Shown here piece after piece: positions 8,364 through 16,923 of a stretch of DNA of 43,618 bases. The translations under genes were made by a program, and so were the position numbers. The notes under the pieces were generated by a model. It had not been told where the DNA came from, did not search any database, and saw only the letters and a program-made list of their open reading frames with translations. Origin of the DNA: Rhodospirillales bacterium (GTDB taxonomy: Bacteria; Pseudomonadota; Alphaproteobacteria; Bin95). Numbering within the stretch: position 1 is the stretch's first letter; every line of letters starts with the position of its first letter. The stretch covers positions 1-43,618 of the forward strand of contig VMCJ01000082.1 in the NCBI GenBank assembly GCA_008081395.1, written 5' to 3'.

Positions 8364-8375
8364 GCCAGACCTGGC
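8364..8375. promoter_or_regulatory. Short dyad GCCAG-AC-CTGGC between divergent genes
   Basis: A perfect 5+5 inverted repeat with a 2-base spacer sits 38 bp upstream of the monooxygenase start, in the divergent intergenic region. Its position would suit an operator for the catabolic run. No regulator gene is adjacent and a repeat this short can arise by chance. Confidence 0.25.
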
Positions 8376-8480
8376 TCTTCTAAAATTGGCGTTCAAAGTT
8401 GGACTGGGGGAGCAAGGGTGGTGGTTCTTGTCTAATGCATTGAAAGCTGTCTTTGATGTGCGGGTTACTGAGATATCCTG

Positions 8481-8496
8481 AATAATGCGAATTATT
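8481..8496. promoter_or_regulatory. Dyad AATAAT-GCGA-ATTATT between divergent genes
   Basis: A perfect 6+6 inverted repeat with a 4-base spacer lies in the divergent region, about 85 bp before the MBL gene start. AT-rich dyads like this are common operator shapes. There is no direct sign of which protein might bind it. Confidence 0.3.
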
Positions 8497-8580
8497 TGGT
8501 TTAATTAAGTAACAGATCCTCTTGATCCTCTGGGCTCGTCTCGTCAGGATGCGGTCCCCGCTCGCAAGGAGATGACCTCG

Positions 8581-9489
8581 ATGGCTGACCCCATCCCTTT
8601 CAATCGCCAGTTTGACGCTGAGCCTGGTGAAATAGTCGAACTCTCACCCATTTTAAGACGGGTAACTTCTCCAAACCCATCTATGTTCACCTTTAAAGGT
8701 ACAAATACGTATATAGTAGGCAGAGGAAGCGTTGCGATTGTTGACCCGGGTCCTGTTTCTCCAGAGCAGGCCGCTGCAATCATGAAGGCAGTCAAGGGAG
8801 AGACGGTTACTCACATCATAGCAACGCACACCCATAACGATCATTCTCCAGGAATACCAGCAATTCAAAAAGCTACTGGGGCACCTACTTATGGCTTTGG
8901 GCCTCATGGAGCTGGTGCACGTCGTGATTGGCCATTTGATAGTCCAGAAGGTGGAGATAAAAATTTTATTCCAGATAATTTGGTTGCTGATGGCGATTTG
9001 ATCAGGGGCGAAGGTTGGACGCTGGAAGCAATCCATACACCAGGTCATATTTCTAACCATTTGTGTCTATCTTTGAAGGAAGAAAACGTATTGTTGTCTG
9101 GTGATCATGTAATGGCATGGTCAACCTCGATTGTTTCTCCACCCGATGGAGATATGACCCACTACATGGCAAGTTTAAGAAAGCTGCTGAAAAGAAGTGA
9201 GTCAGTATACTATCCTGGCCACGGTGGCCCTGTGACCAACCCCCGAGCCTTTGTTGAGGCGTTCATCAGTCACCGGGAGGCCAGAGAATCACAAATACAG
9301 AATTGCTTATCATCTGGTCCTAAGACCATTCCAGTTATGGTGGAAGTTATGTACGCCGACGTCGATAAGAGCCTCCACCGTGCTGCAGGTCGATCAGTTC
9401 TGTCGCATCTGCTAGCCATGTGGGAACGAGGCGAAGTAGCTGCTGCTGAAAATCCGCCTGGGCCTGAGTCCACTTACAGCCTGACTTAG
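8581..9489 (+). CDS. MBL-fold metallohydrolase, LACTB2-like
   Basis: This is a metallo-beta-lactamase-fold hydrolase of about 303 residues. The metal motif is THTHNDHSPG (HxHxDH). Further ligands are at HTPGHISNH, LLSGDHVMAW and YYPGHGGP, and the C-terminal helical region (RSVLSHLLAMWERGEV) resembles LACTB2-type proteins. The ORF track starts at 8572, but AAGGAG lies directly against that ATG with no spacing. The second ATG at 8581 sits 9 nt after it, so I chose 8581. Substrates of this group vary (thioesters, RNA, lactones) and none can be picked here. It is followed after 24 bp by a crotonase gene. Confidence 0.88.
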   Translation: MADPIPFNRQFDAEPGEIVELSPILRRVTSPNPSMFTFKGTNTYIVGRGSVAIVDPGPVSPEQAAAIMKAVKGETVTHIIATHTHNDHSPGIPAIQKATGAPTYGFGPHGAGARRDWPFDSPEGGDKNFIPDNLVADGDLIRGEGWTLEAIHTPGHISNHLCLSLKEENVLLSGDHVMAWSTSIVSPPDGDMTHYMASLRKLLKRSESVYYPGHGGPVTNPRAFVEAFISHREARESQIQNCLSSGPKTIPVMVEVMYADVDKSLHRAAGRSVLSHLLAMWERGEVAAAENPPGPESTYSLT

Positions 9490-9513
9490 AATAAATTCAA
9501 AGGAATTAAAACA

Positions 9514-10317
9514 ATGAGTGCTGATAGCATCCTTTATGAAAAGAATGGTCGTATTGTTACCTGGACGATCAACAAGCCAGAAATTCGTAACGCAGTCTCT
9601 GCTCCAGATGTAGTTGAGCGTTTTGAGGAAGTGGCAGACATGGTCGCCAAAGACCATGAGGTTTCGTGTGTGATTTTAACTGGTGCTGGTACTGCATTTT
9701 CCTCTGGCGGCGATGTCAAAGATATGGCGGCGCGAGCATCAAAAATGCAAGCGTTTCCCGCAGGTACCCGTCATTGGTATCGTGAGGGTATTCAGAGAAT
9801 TCCTTTAGCTCTGGATAAAATAGAGGTTCCTATCATTGCTGCGGTTAACGGTCATGCAATTGGGGCTGGGTGCGATTTAGCTATGATGGCAGATATTAGG
9901 GTAGCTGCTGATACAGCACAATTTGGTGAAGTGTTTGTGAACCTTGGTATTATCCCCGGAGATGGGGGATCTTGGTACCTTCCTCGCCTTGTCGGACGGT
10001 CTAAAGCTTTTGAGATGACCTTTACAGGCGATGTAATCGATGCAGCAGAAGCAAAATCTATAGGTCTTGTCAGTCATGTTGTGCCTATTGATGAATTGAT
10101 GCCAACAGCCATCAAAATAGCAACAAAGATCAGCAGGAAGCCTCCTGAAGCTCTGCGTATGACAAAAAGGTTGTTAAAGGAGAGTGAATTTCAGCGCTTG
10201 GACACTGCGCTTGAAATGGCTGCTGGAATGCAGGCATTGGCCCAAGCGACTAAGGACCATGAGGAAGCGGCTAGGGCGTTTGCTGAAAAGCGTAAACCAG
10301 TCTTCACTGGTGAATAA
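9514..10317 (+). CDS. Crotonase-fold enoyl-CoA hydratase/isomerase family protein
   Basis: This 267-residue protein has the crotonase oxyanion-hole segments AFSSGGDVKDM and NGHAIGAGCDLAMM. By hand alignment with rat enoyl-CoA hydratase, the first catalytic Glu (144) is Asp (GCDLAMM) and the second (164) is Phe (FGEVFVNLG), with PGDGG just after. It is therefore unlikely to be a standard hydratase and may be an isomerase, hydrolase or other crotonase activity. AAAGGA precedes the ATG. It lies 24 bp after the MBL gene and 9 bp before pgk. Confidence 0.88.
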   Translation: MSADSILYEKNGRIVTWTINKPEIRNAVSAPDVVERFEEVADMVAKDHEVSCVILTGAGTAFSSGGDVKDMAARASKMQAFPAGTRHWYREGIQRIPLALDKIEVPIIAAVNGHAIGAGCDLAMMADIRVAADTAQFGEVFVNLGIIPGDGGSWYLPRLVGRSKAFEMTFTGDVIDAAEAKSIGLVSHVVPIDELMPTAIKIATKISRKPPEALRMTKRLLKESEFQRLDTALEMAAGMQALAQATKDHEEAARAFAEKRKPVFTGE

Positions 10318-10326
10318 GGACAATCA

Positions 10327-11526
10327 ATGCCTCACTTTAAGACCATCGATGATATTGATGTTTCCGGAAAGATAGTACTTGTCCGGGTGGACTATAACGT
10401 GCCGGTTCGGAACGGAAAGGTGACAGACGCTACACGAATAGAGCGGTCTCTAACTACAATCAAAGACCTGCGAGAAAGAGGGGCGCGTGTTGTCTGCATT
10501 AGCCATTTTGGCAGACCTAAAGGGCAACGGGTTGAAGATATGTCCTTGCGCCCGATTGCGGATGCAATGGCTGCTGCTGTCAGCCAAACAGTATCCTTCG
10601 CTGAGGACTGCATCGGAGAAGCCGCTGAAAGCGTAATCAGACAGTTAAAAGATGGGGACATAGCTCTGCTTGAAAATTTGCGTTTTCATGCTGGTGAAGA
10701 AAAAAATGATCCTCAATTCGTCGCTGCTCTTGCAAAGCTTGGCGATGTTTATGTCAATGATGCTTTTTCTGCAGCTCACCGTGCTCATGCCTCAACGGAA
10801 GGTATTGCACGAGCCTTGCCTGCTGTTGCCGGTAGGCTAATGGAGGCTGAACTCCTTGCGCTGGGAAATGCCCTTGAGAAGCCTGCTCGACCTGCTGCAG
10901 CTCTAGTCGGTGGGGCAAAAGTATCATCGAAGATTGAGGTTCTCGAAGCGTTGATTGACAAGGTCGATGCTTTGATAGTGGGAGGTGGTATGGCAAATAC
11001 TTTCTTACTTGCTCTTGGTCATGACATGGGCAAAAGCCTTGTTGAGGCTGAGATGCTCGAAACGGCTAAAGCAATCATGACGAAAGCAGATGCGAATGGC
11101 TGTAAGCTAATTTTGCCCACTGACGCAGTCGTTGCTGAGGAGTTCAAGGCCAATCCTAAGACTGCGGTTGTTCCCGTTACTGCCGTGCCAATCGCTCAGA
11201 TGATGTTAGATGTAGGGCCAGCTAGCGCTGCGGCGCTTGAGAGCTTGCTTGAACATTACAAAACCATTGTTTGGAATGGCCCATTAGGCGCGTTCGAGAC
11301 GCCGCCGTTTGATGAATCAACAAATCGCGTAGCCCAGAAGGCAGCTGAGCTTGTCGGGGCCGGTAAATTGCTTGCAGTAGCCGGTGGTGGCGACACCGTT
11401 GCTGCTCTCGCTCACGCCGGCGTCCTCGAAGAATTTAGCTATGTGTCAACTGCAGGTGGGGCTTTTCTTGAGTGGTTGGAGGGGAAGACATTGCCTGGAG
11501 TAAAAGCTCTTGAGGCAGGGGCATAA
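10327..11526 (+). CDS. pgk: Phosphoglycerate kinase
   Basis: This 399-residue protein is full length for PGK. It shows VRVDYNVP at the N-terminus, SHFGRPKG, LENLRFHAGEEKND, AHRAHASTEGIA, the ADP-side VGGAKVSSKIEVL, WNGPLGAFETPPFD and GGGDTVAAL. It converts 1,3-bisphosphoglycerate and ADP to 3-phosphoglycerate and ATP in the cytoplasm. AAGGA precedes the ATG, 9 bp after the crotonase stop, so it appears to share a transcript with that gene. Many alphaproteobacteria carry pgk beside gap and fba; neither is here. Confidence 0.98.
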   Translation: MPHFKTIDDIDVSGKIVLVRVDYNVPVRNGKVTDATRIERSLTTIKDLRERGARVVCISHFGRPKGQRVEDMSLRPIADAMAAAVSQTVSFAEDCIGEAAESVIRQLKDGDIALLENLRFHAGEEKNDPQFVAALAKLGDVYVNDAFSAAHRAHASTEGIARALPAVAGRLMEAELLALGNALEKPARPAAALVGGAKVSSKIEVLEALIDKVDALIVGGGMANTFLLALGHDMGKSLVEAEMLETAKAIMTKADANGCKLILPTDAVVAEEFKANPKTAVVPVTAVPIAQMMLDVGPASAAALESLLEHYKTIVWNGPLGAFETPPFDESTNRVAQKAAELVGAGKLLAVAGGGDTVAALAHAGVLEEFSYVSTAGGAFLEWLEGKTLPGVKALEAGA

Positions 11527-11542
11527 TAAAAATAGTGAAATT

Positions 11543-11611
11543 GCCTGACATGCCTTCGGTTTAACTATTATTCAGATCATCCAGCATCATTTTTGATCGG
11601 ATGGGTCAGGC
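11543..11611. terminator. Nested inverted repeats between convergent pgk and lolA
   Basis: GCCTGAC at 11543-11549 pairs with GTCAGGC at 11605-11611. Inside it, CATCC/GGATG and ATCA/TGAT can form a second hairpin around a TTTT loop. It lies between convergent genes, as expected for a shared terminator or mRNA-end structure. There is no clear T run after it on either strand, so Rho-independent action is uncertain. Confidence 0.4.
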
Positions 11612-11636
11612 TCCTCGTGCATGGTTCAAAGAGAAA

Positions 11637-12257
11637 TCAATTGTTTGGGTATTTCGGAGTGGGTGGTTGATATTGAAAGATATCTTCATTGATAGGTGAG
11701 CCGATCACCGGATTAATAAGATTCACATGCATCGTCTTTCCTCCATCTTCCGCAATGGTCCATCCAAGTATCTGGTCGGGCGCGCCTAGCTCAAAAATAA
11801 TGGTTACTTTCGCATCTGTTAGTAGGCTGTTTTGGGCGGCGGTGATAAAATAGGTCTTTCCTGCGGAACCTTCTGCTAAGATCTCGACGTCCTTGTCTAA
11901 CTCTACAGGGTCCTCAAGAAGAAACCATGCTGGTGCTAAACCAGTTGGGATTTGAGTGACCGCGTCAAGTTCGGCGTCATAGAGATTGACGAATAAGCCG
12001 GTACTCCAAATCACATCTTTTTCTGGAGGATCATACTCAAACCGAAGTTTGCCTGGCCTCTCCAGCCACATCTTACCGCTCCAACGATTTCCGTCCTGGT
12101 CGTACTGTTTAAATTCAGCATAAAGGGTCCGAATACTGTTTAGTGTCTTTAAGGCGCGTTCGGTAACAGCAGTTTCAGCCAAGGCAGCGACACTAAATGC
12201 ATTAATGCACATGAAAAGTATGACTATTAACAAACGCAAAATTTGACTCCGCAACAT
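11637..12257 (-). CDS. lolA: Periplasmic lipoprotein carrier LolA
   Basis: This 206-residue protein starts with a signal peptide (hydrophobic stretch about residues 8-24, likely cleaved near ALA-ET). The mature part has the LolA pattern YAEFKQYDQDGNRWSGKMWLERPGKLRFEYDPPEK, followed by beta-rich segments. LolA carries lipoproteins through the periplasm from LolCDE to the outer membrane. It lies 76 bp downstream of ftsK on the same strand, an arrangement common in alphaproteobacteria, so the two are probably one transcript. It is convergent with pgk. Confidence 0.93.
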   Translation of the reverse strand: MLRSQILRLLIVILFMCINAFSVAALAETAVTERALKTLNSIRTLYAEFKQYDQDGNRWSGKMWLERPGKLRFEYDPPEKDVIWSTGLFVNLYDAELDAVTQIPTGLAPAWFLLEDPVELDKDVEILAEGSAGKTYFITAAQNSLLTDAKVTIIFELGAPDQILGWTIAEDGGKTMHVNLINPVIGSPINEDIFQYQPPTPKYPNN

Positions 12258-12333
12258 TGGCCTTATGCCTGGGGAATTCTTAGATCTTTATTGTTAGATT
12301 ATGACTAAATTTAAGCGGAAGCTTTTTTAGATA

Positions 12334-14859
12334 CTAGTCGTTGTGGTTGCCGATGAGAATTTCTCGCTTCCCAACATGATTGGCGGGGCTCACAACTCCT
12401 TGTTCTTCCATCTGTTCAATTAAAGAGGCAGCGCGATTATATCCAATTTTTAGGCGGCGTTGCAGGTAGGAAGTGGAAGCTTTTTTATCAGATGCAACGA
12501 TGGCGACAGCTTGGTCGTAGAGGTTATTGTCCTCATCTCCAGTTGATCCTAGGCCGACGGGATCAAAGCCTGGTATGCCGTCGGCTGCCCCTTCATCTTC
12601 TGTTACTGCTTCAAGATAATCTGGTGGGGCCTGTCCTTTTAGGAAGTTGACTATATCCCCAACCTCATTGTCCTCAACAAACGGTCCGTGTATCCGCTTT
12701 ATGCGGCCGCCGCCTGCCATGTAGAGACCGTCCCCTTGTCCCAAAAGCTGTTCCGCGCCGCCTTCTCCGAGAATCGTTCGGCTATCTATTTTAGATGTTA
12801 CTTGAAAACTCATTCGTGTTGGGAAGTTTGCTTTGATGGTGCCGGTAATCACATCCACGGATGGTCGTTGAGTTGCCATGATTAGATGTATTCCGGCGGC
12901 ACGGGCCATTTGAGCAAGCCGTTGGATGGCTGCTTCAATGTCCTTCCCTGCTACGAGCATTAAATCTGCCATCTCGTCGACTACTACGACGATAAATGGC
13001 AGGGTGCGCATATCTAGAGGCTGCTCTTCGTATATTGGTCTGCCTGTATCGGGATCAAACCCTGTCTGGACCCTGCGTGTTAGAGGTTCCCCTTTTTTGC
13101 GAGCTTCCGCAATTTTAGCATTGTACCCGGCAATATTTCGAACTCCTAAGGTAGACATTGCGCGGTAGCGATTTTCCATCTCTCGGACTACCCATTTAAG
13201 CGCCACTACGGCTTTCTTGGGTTCTGTGACCACGGGTGCCAGTAAATGTGGCACGCCGTCATAGACCGATAGCTCCAGCATCTTGGGATCGACCATAATG
13301 AAACGGCATTCTTCGGGTGTCATTGCGTATAAAAGAGAAAGGATCATCGCATTGATTGCGACGGACTTCCCCGAGCCAGTAGTGCCAGCAATGAGTAAAT
13401 GTGGCATCCGCGCAAGGTCAACTATAACTGGCGTGCCCGCAATATCTTTGCCTAATACAAGGGGTAAATTGCCAGCAGACCTATACTCTTTTGTTGCCAG
13501 TAATTCGCGAAGATAAACGGTTTCACGGAAGGTATTGGGTAATTCAACGCCAATAACGTTTTTGCCTGGAACAGTGGCAACACGCACAGAGACCGCACTC
13601 ATATTTCGAGCAAGGTCGTCTGCAAGCCCAATCACTCGAGAGGCTTTTACCCCCGGTGCTGGTTCGAGCTCGTAGAGGGTTACTACTGGACCTTGGCGAG
13701 AACTTTTTATTTCGCCCTTTACCCCGAAATCGTCGAGAATGCTTTCCAAGGCCCGTGCTTTTTCATTCAGGATGGAATCGCTCTCAAGTTCTGCTCTTTC
13801 TTCTGCTTCCTGCAAAAGATCTAGCGGGGGTAGTTGGAATCCGTCTTCCAGAGGTAAATCAGGCTGTTTTCCAGACTTTGCACGAAGAGGTGGAGGTGCT
13901 TTCTTTTTTGGTTTTTCCGCTCGTTTTTTGGATTTTGGTCCCTCCGTCTTTTTTTTATCTCTTCGGACGTGAAGTGCATCCCCAATCCTGTCTGATAATG
14001 CACGCTTTGTTTTTGTCGGAGGGGATACCCGGGCGAGAGGCTCATTAGCCTCTACTTCGGGAGGTGGATCAACTTCATCAAAGTCAGCATCAACTACCCA
14101 GGCTTTGGACCCTTTTTGATTTTTTATATTGTAGACAACGCGCACAACAAGCTTGGTTATCCAAGTAAGTTTGCCAACCCCCCAGAATAATCCGAGAGCA
14201 CTGGCTCGGGTTGCTCGCCACAATGTTACTATAGGTGGAGCAGCTGACCATGCTGATAGTGCGAGAGCGCTAATTGCAGCTGCACCTGCCCCGATATTTT
14301 TGCTGATCGTCGGATCAAGCAATGTGAGAAGATACCATACATTATTTGATGCTGTGAAACCAAAAGCCCCTCCTAAACCTTCAGTTAACGGCCATCCGTC
14401 AAATGTCGGCAGAGCAGAAAAAGCAGCTGAGCACAAAATGGTGGCAAGAGGGGTCAATGCAATTCGCAGCCAAAGCCAGTTGGGTGGCGTGTGAACAAAG
14501 AAGCGCCATCCCCAAAAGGCGAGCGATATGATGGGAAGGATTACTGCTAACCCTATCATACGAAGGGACATATCTGCCAAATTTGCCCCAATTGCGCCTA
14601 GCCAATTTGTGGGTGCTTGCCCACTGGCCATCGCTGCAGACGGATCAAGTGGATTGTAGGTCAGAAGGCAAATTGACGCTAATACCGCAAGTCCAATAAA
14701 TCCAAGACCTGCAGTTTCAAGAACGCGCCGCCTTACAAAGCGCTGTAAGGCAGGTGGTAGGAAGCCAGAGGAAGCGGGTGCTTCTATCGCCAAGGCCACG
14801 GCGGACGATCCAATCCCTAAAATGAGTACAAAACGGAAACTACTTGTACTGAGGCCCAA
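12334..14859 (-). CDS. ftsK: DNA translocase FtsK
   Basis: This 841-residue protein has about four N-terminal membrane segments (roughly residues 48-210), a Lys/Pro-rich linker (about 290-340), and the RecA-like motor with Walker A GTTGSGKS near 491 and Walker B VVVVDEMADL near 621. The C-terminal gamma winged-helix domain is present (DKKASTSYLQRRLKIGYNRAASLIEQ). FtsK moves chromosome ends at the septum and supports XerCD dimer resolution. The start is TTG at 14859: an in-frame TAA lies 18 bases upstream and there is no ATG before about residue 78. A GTG at 14802 is the main alternative. It is upstream of lolA. Confidence 0.95.
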   Translation of the reverse strand: MGLSTSSFRFVLILGIGSSAVALAIEAPASSGFLPPALQRFVRRRVLETAGLGFIGLAVLASICLLTYNPLDPSAAMASGQAPTNWLGAIGANLADMSLRMIGLAVILPIISLAFWGWRFFVHTPPNWLWLRIALTPLATILCSAAFSALPTFDGWPLTEGLGGAFGFTASNNVWYLLTLLDPTISKNIGAGAAAISALALSAWSAAPPIVTLWRATRASALGLFWGVGKLTWITKLVVRVVYNIKNQKGSKAWVVDADFDEVDPPPEVEANEPLARVSPPTKTKRALSDRIGDALHVRRDKKKTEGPKSKKRAEKPKKKAPPPLRAKSGKQPDLPLEDGFQLPPLDLLQEAEERAELESDSILNEKARALESILDDFGVKGEIKSSRQGPVVTLYELEPAPGVKASRVIGLADDLARNMSAVSVRVATVPGKNVIGVELPNTFRETVYLRELLATKEYRSAGNLPLVLGKDIAGTPVIVDLARMPHLLIAGTTGSGKSVAINAMILSLLYAMTPEECRFIMVDPKMLELSVYDGVPHLLAPVVTEPKKAVVALKWVVREMENRYRAMSTLGVRNIAGYNAKIAEARKKGEPLTRRVQTGFDPDTGRPIYEEQPLDMRTLPFIVVVVDEMADLMLVAGKDIEAAIQRLAQMARAAGIHLIMATQRPSVDVITGTIKANFPTRMSFQVTSKIDSRTILGEGGAEQLLGQGDGLYMAGGGRIKRIHGPFVEDNEVGDIVNFLKGQAPPDYLEAVTEDEGAADGIPGFDPVGLGSTGDEDNNLYDQAVAIVASDKKASTSYLQRRLKIGYNRAASLIEQMEEQGVVSPANHVGKREILIGNHND

Positions 14860-14920
14860 AAGGCAAGCGATTTGTTAATGATGTCTTTTAATCATATGAA
14901 ATTAATAAAAAAATTTTTTT

Positions 14921-14971
14921 AAATAATAAAAAATTGAGGTTGATGGCTCGGCATTTTGAGCCGAGCCATCA
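14921..14971 (-). terminator. Rho-independent terminator after amtB
   Basis: A perfect 12-bp stem, TGATGGCTCGGC / GCCGAGCCATCA (14941-14952 and 14960-14971) with a 7-nt loop, lies just after the amtB stop. On the minus strand the stem is followed by ACCTCAATTTTTTATTATTT, a T-rich tract. It separates the glnK-amtB unit from ftsK. Confidence 0.85.
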
Positions 14972-14979
14972 TTCCTTAG

Positions 14980-16353
14980 TCACATGGTCTGTGAGCCGCG
15001 CCCAAATTCGGGATAGGCTTCCATACCTAGTTCAGCCTTATCAAGGCCGCTAACTTCATCCTCCTCAGAGCAACGAATGCCGACGGTTGCCTTCAGTACA
15101 GTCCATACAATGTAGCTGACAACAAATACGAACACTCCCACTGCAACGATGCCAACAAGCTGTCCGAGGATTGTTCCTGCGCCAAAAATTCCGACAGCTA
15201 GAGTGCCCCAGATACCGGCGGCGAGGTGGGCTGAAACAGCGCCAACCACGTCGTCGATCTTAAGTTTGTCTAACAGCGGAACTGCGAAGCAGACGATTAC
15301 ACCACCAACAGCGCCAACAAATATACTGGTCAAGTGGTTCTGTAGATCGGGTCCAGCGGTGATTGATACAAGACCTGCGATTGCGCCGTTAAGGGCCATC
15401 GTAAGATCTACCTTGCCAAAGCGTAGCTGGGTAATAAGCATTGCTGCGACTACACCGCCAGCTGCTGCAAGATTGGTGTTCACGAATACGATCGACATGG
15501 CAGCCGCATCCAAAGCACTTCCAAGGGCGAGCTGTGATCCGCCATTGAAGCCAAACCACCCGAACCAAAGAATAAAAGTACCGAGGGTCGCAAGCGGCAA
15601 GTTTGCTCCAGGCATGGGGCGAACCTCCCCATCAGGACCAAATTTTCCTTTCCGCGCTCCGAGGACGATCGCACCGGCTAGGGCAGCCCAACCACCAGTT
15701 GAGTGTACCAAAGTAGACCCAGCAAAGTCCATGAATTCGGCGCCAAAGGTCGCGACATACCACTCGCTGTTAAGCCAGCCGCCACCCCACTCCCAAGAGC
15801 CAATTATAGGATAAATGACTGCTGTAAGGACGATGGTGAAAATGAGGAATGGCCACAGCTTTATTCTTTCGGCAACAGTGCCGGAGACTATTGAAGCTGC
15901 TGTTGCGACAAAGACCATTTGGAAGAACCAGTCAGATTGGCTCGCATACCCATTGCCGGTTACCGCCGCAACCATTTCAGCAGATGCCTCATCTGCATTG
16001 ATTAAGGCTAATTCGGCCTCAGATGGATTGTAAAGAAATGACAAAGATCCAACGAAGCCGCCGTCTACGTCGGTATACATTAGAGCGTAACCGATCAGGT
16101 AGAACATCAACCCAGCAATTGAGTATAAGGCTATGTTTTTTAGGCAGATAGTTGCTGTATTCTTGGTTCTTACGAGCCCAGCCTCCAGCATAGCAAACCC
16201 GCATGCCATGAACATAACAACCAGCCCGTTTATTAGGAAAGAGAAGCTGTTAAATACAAAAGCAGACTCAGGGTCTACAGCCGCGAGGGCGGGGGTGGCT
16301 GCAACAGCTGCTAATCCAAGCGCCGATGCTGAAATGAGTGATTTTAGAAACAT
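14980..16353 (-). CDS. amtB: Ammonium transporter AmtB
   Basis: This 457-residue protein begins with a likely signal sequence ending near ALAAVDPE, followed by about eleven membrane helices. Amt features include DFAGSTLVHSTGGWAALAGA (pore His and the acidic site before it), FGWFGFNGGSQL and the second pore His region SAHLAAGIWG. It moves ammonium across the inner membrane and is blocked by PII binding. It starts 15 bp after glnK, so the two form the usual glnK-amtB operon under the sigma-54 promoter. A strong terminator follows. Confidence 0.97.
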   Translation of the reverse strand: MFLKSLISASALGLAAVAATPALAAVDPESAFVFNSFSFLINGLVVMFMACGFAMLEAGLVRTKNTATICLKNIALYSIAGLMFYLIGYALMYTDVDGGFVGSLSFLYNPSEAELALINADEASAEMVAAVTGNGYASQSDWFFQMVFVATAASIVSGTVAERIKLWPFLIFTIVLTAVIYPIIGSWEWGGGWLNSEWYVATFGAEFMDFAGSTLVHSTGGWAALAGAIVLGARKGKFGPDGEVRPMPGANLPLATLGTFILWFGWFGFNGGSQLALGSALDAAAMSIVFVNTNLAAAGGVVAAMLITQLRFGKVDLTMALNGAIAGLVSITAGPDLQNHLTSIFVGAVGGVIVCFAVPLLDKLKIDDVVGAVSAHLAAGIWGTLAVGIFGAGTILGQLVGIVAVGVFVFVVSYIVWTVLKATVGIRCSEEDEVSGLDKAELGMEAYPEFGRGSQTM

Positions 16354-16368
16354 TTGATCAGACTCTCC

Positions 16369-16797
<429 letters not shown>

Positions 16798-16923
16798 TTA
16801 ACTTTGACATACCTTAGAAATGATTAAAAAATAGGCATGGTTAAAAATTAGGCAGATTAATTTTTAGACATAGCTCAAGTGCGATGGATGTTTTTAGTTT
16901 ATGTCTGCACTATGATGTAAGAT

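Noticed and set aside
13655-13685. tRNA-like T-arm string near ggttcgagctcg
   Set aside because: Lies inside ftsK and no cloverleaf could be built around it.
13656-14048. Plus-strand ORF of 130 residues
   Set aside because: Antisense shadow within the Lys/Pro-rich linker of ftsK.
15149-15814. Plus-strand ORF of 221 residues
   Set aside because: Antisense to amtB; Pro/Thr/Ala-rich low-complexity product with no motif, and amtB is well supported in the opposite frame.
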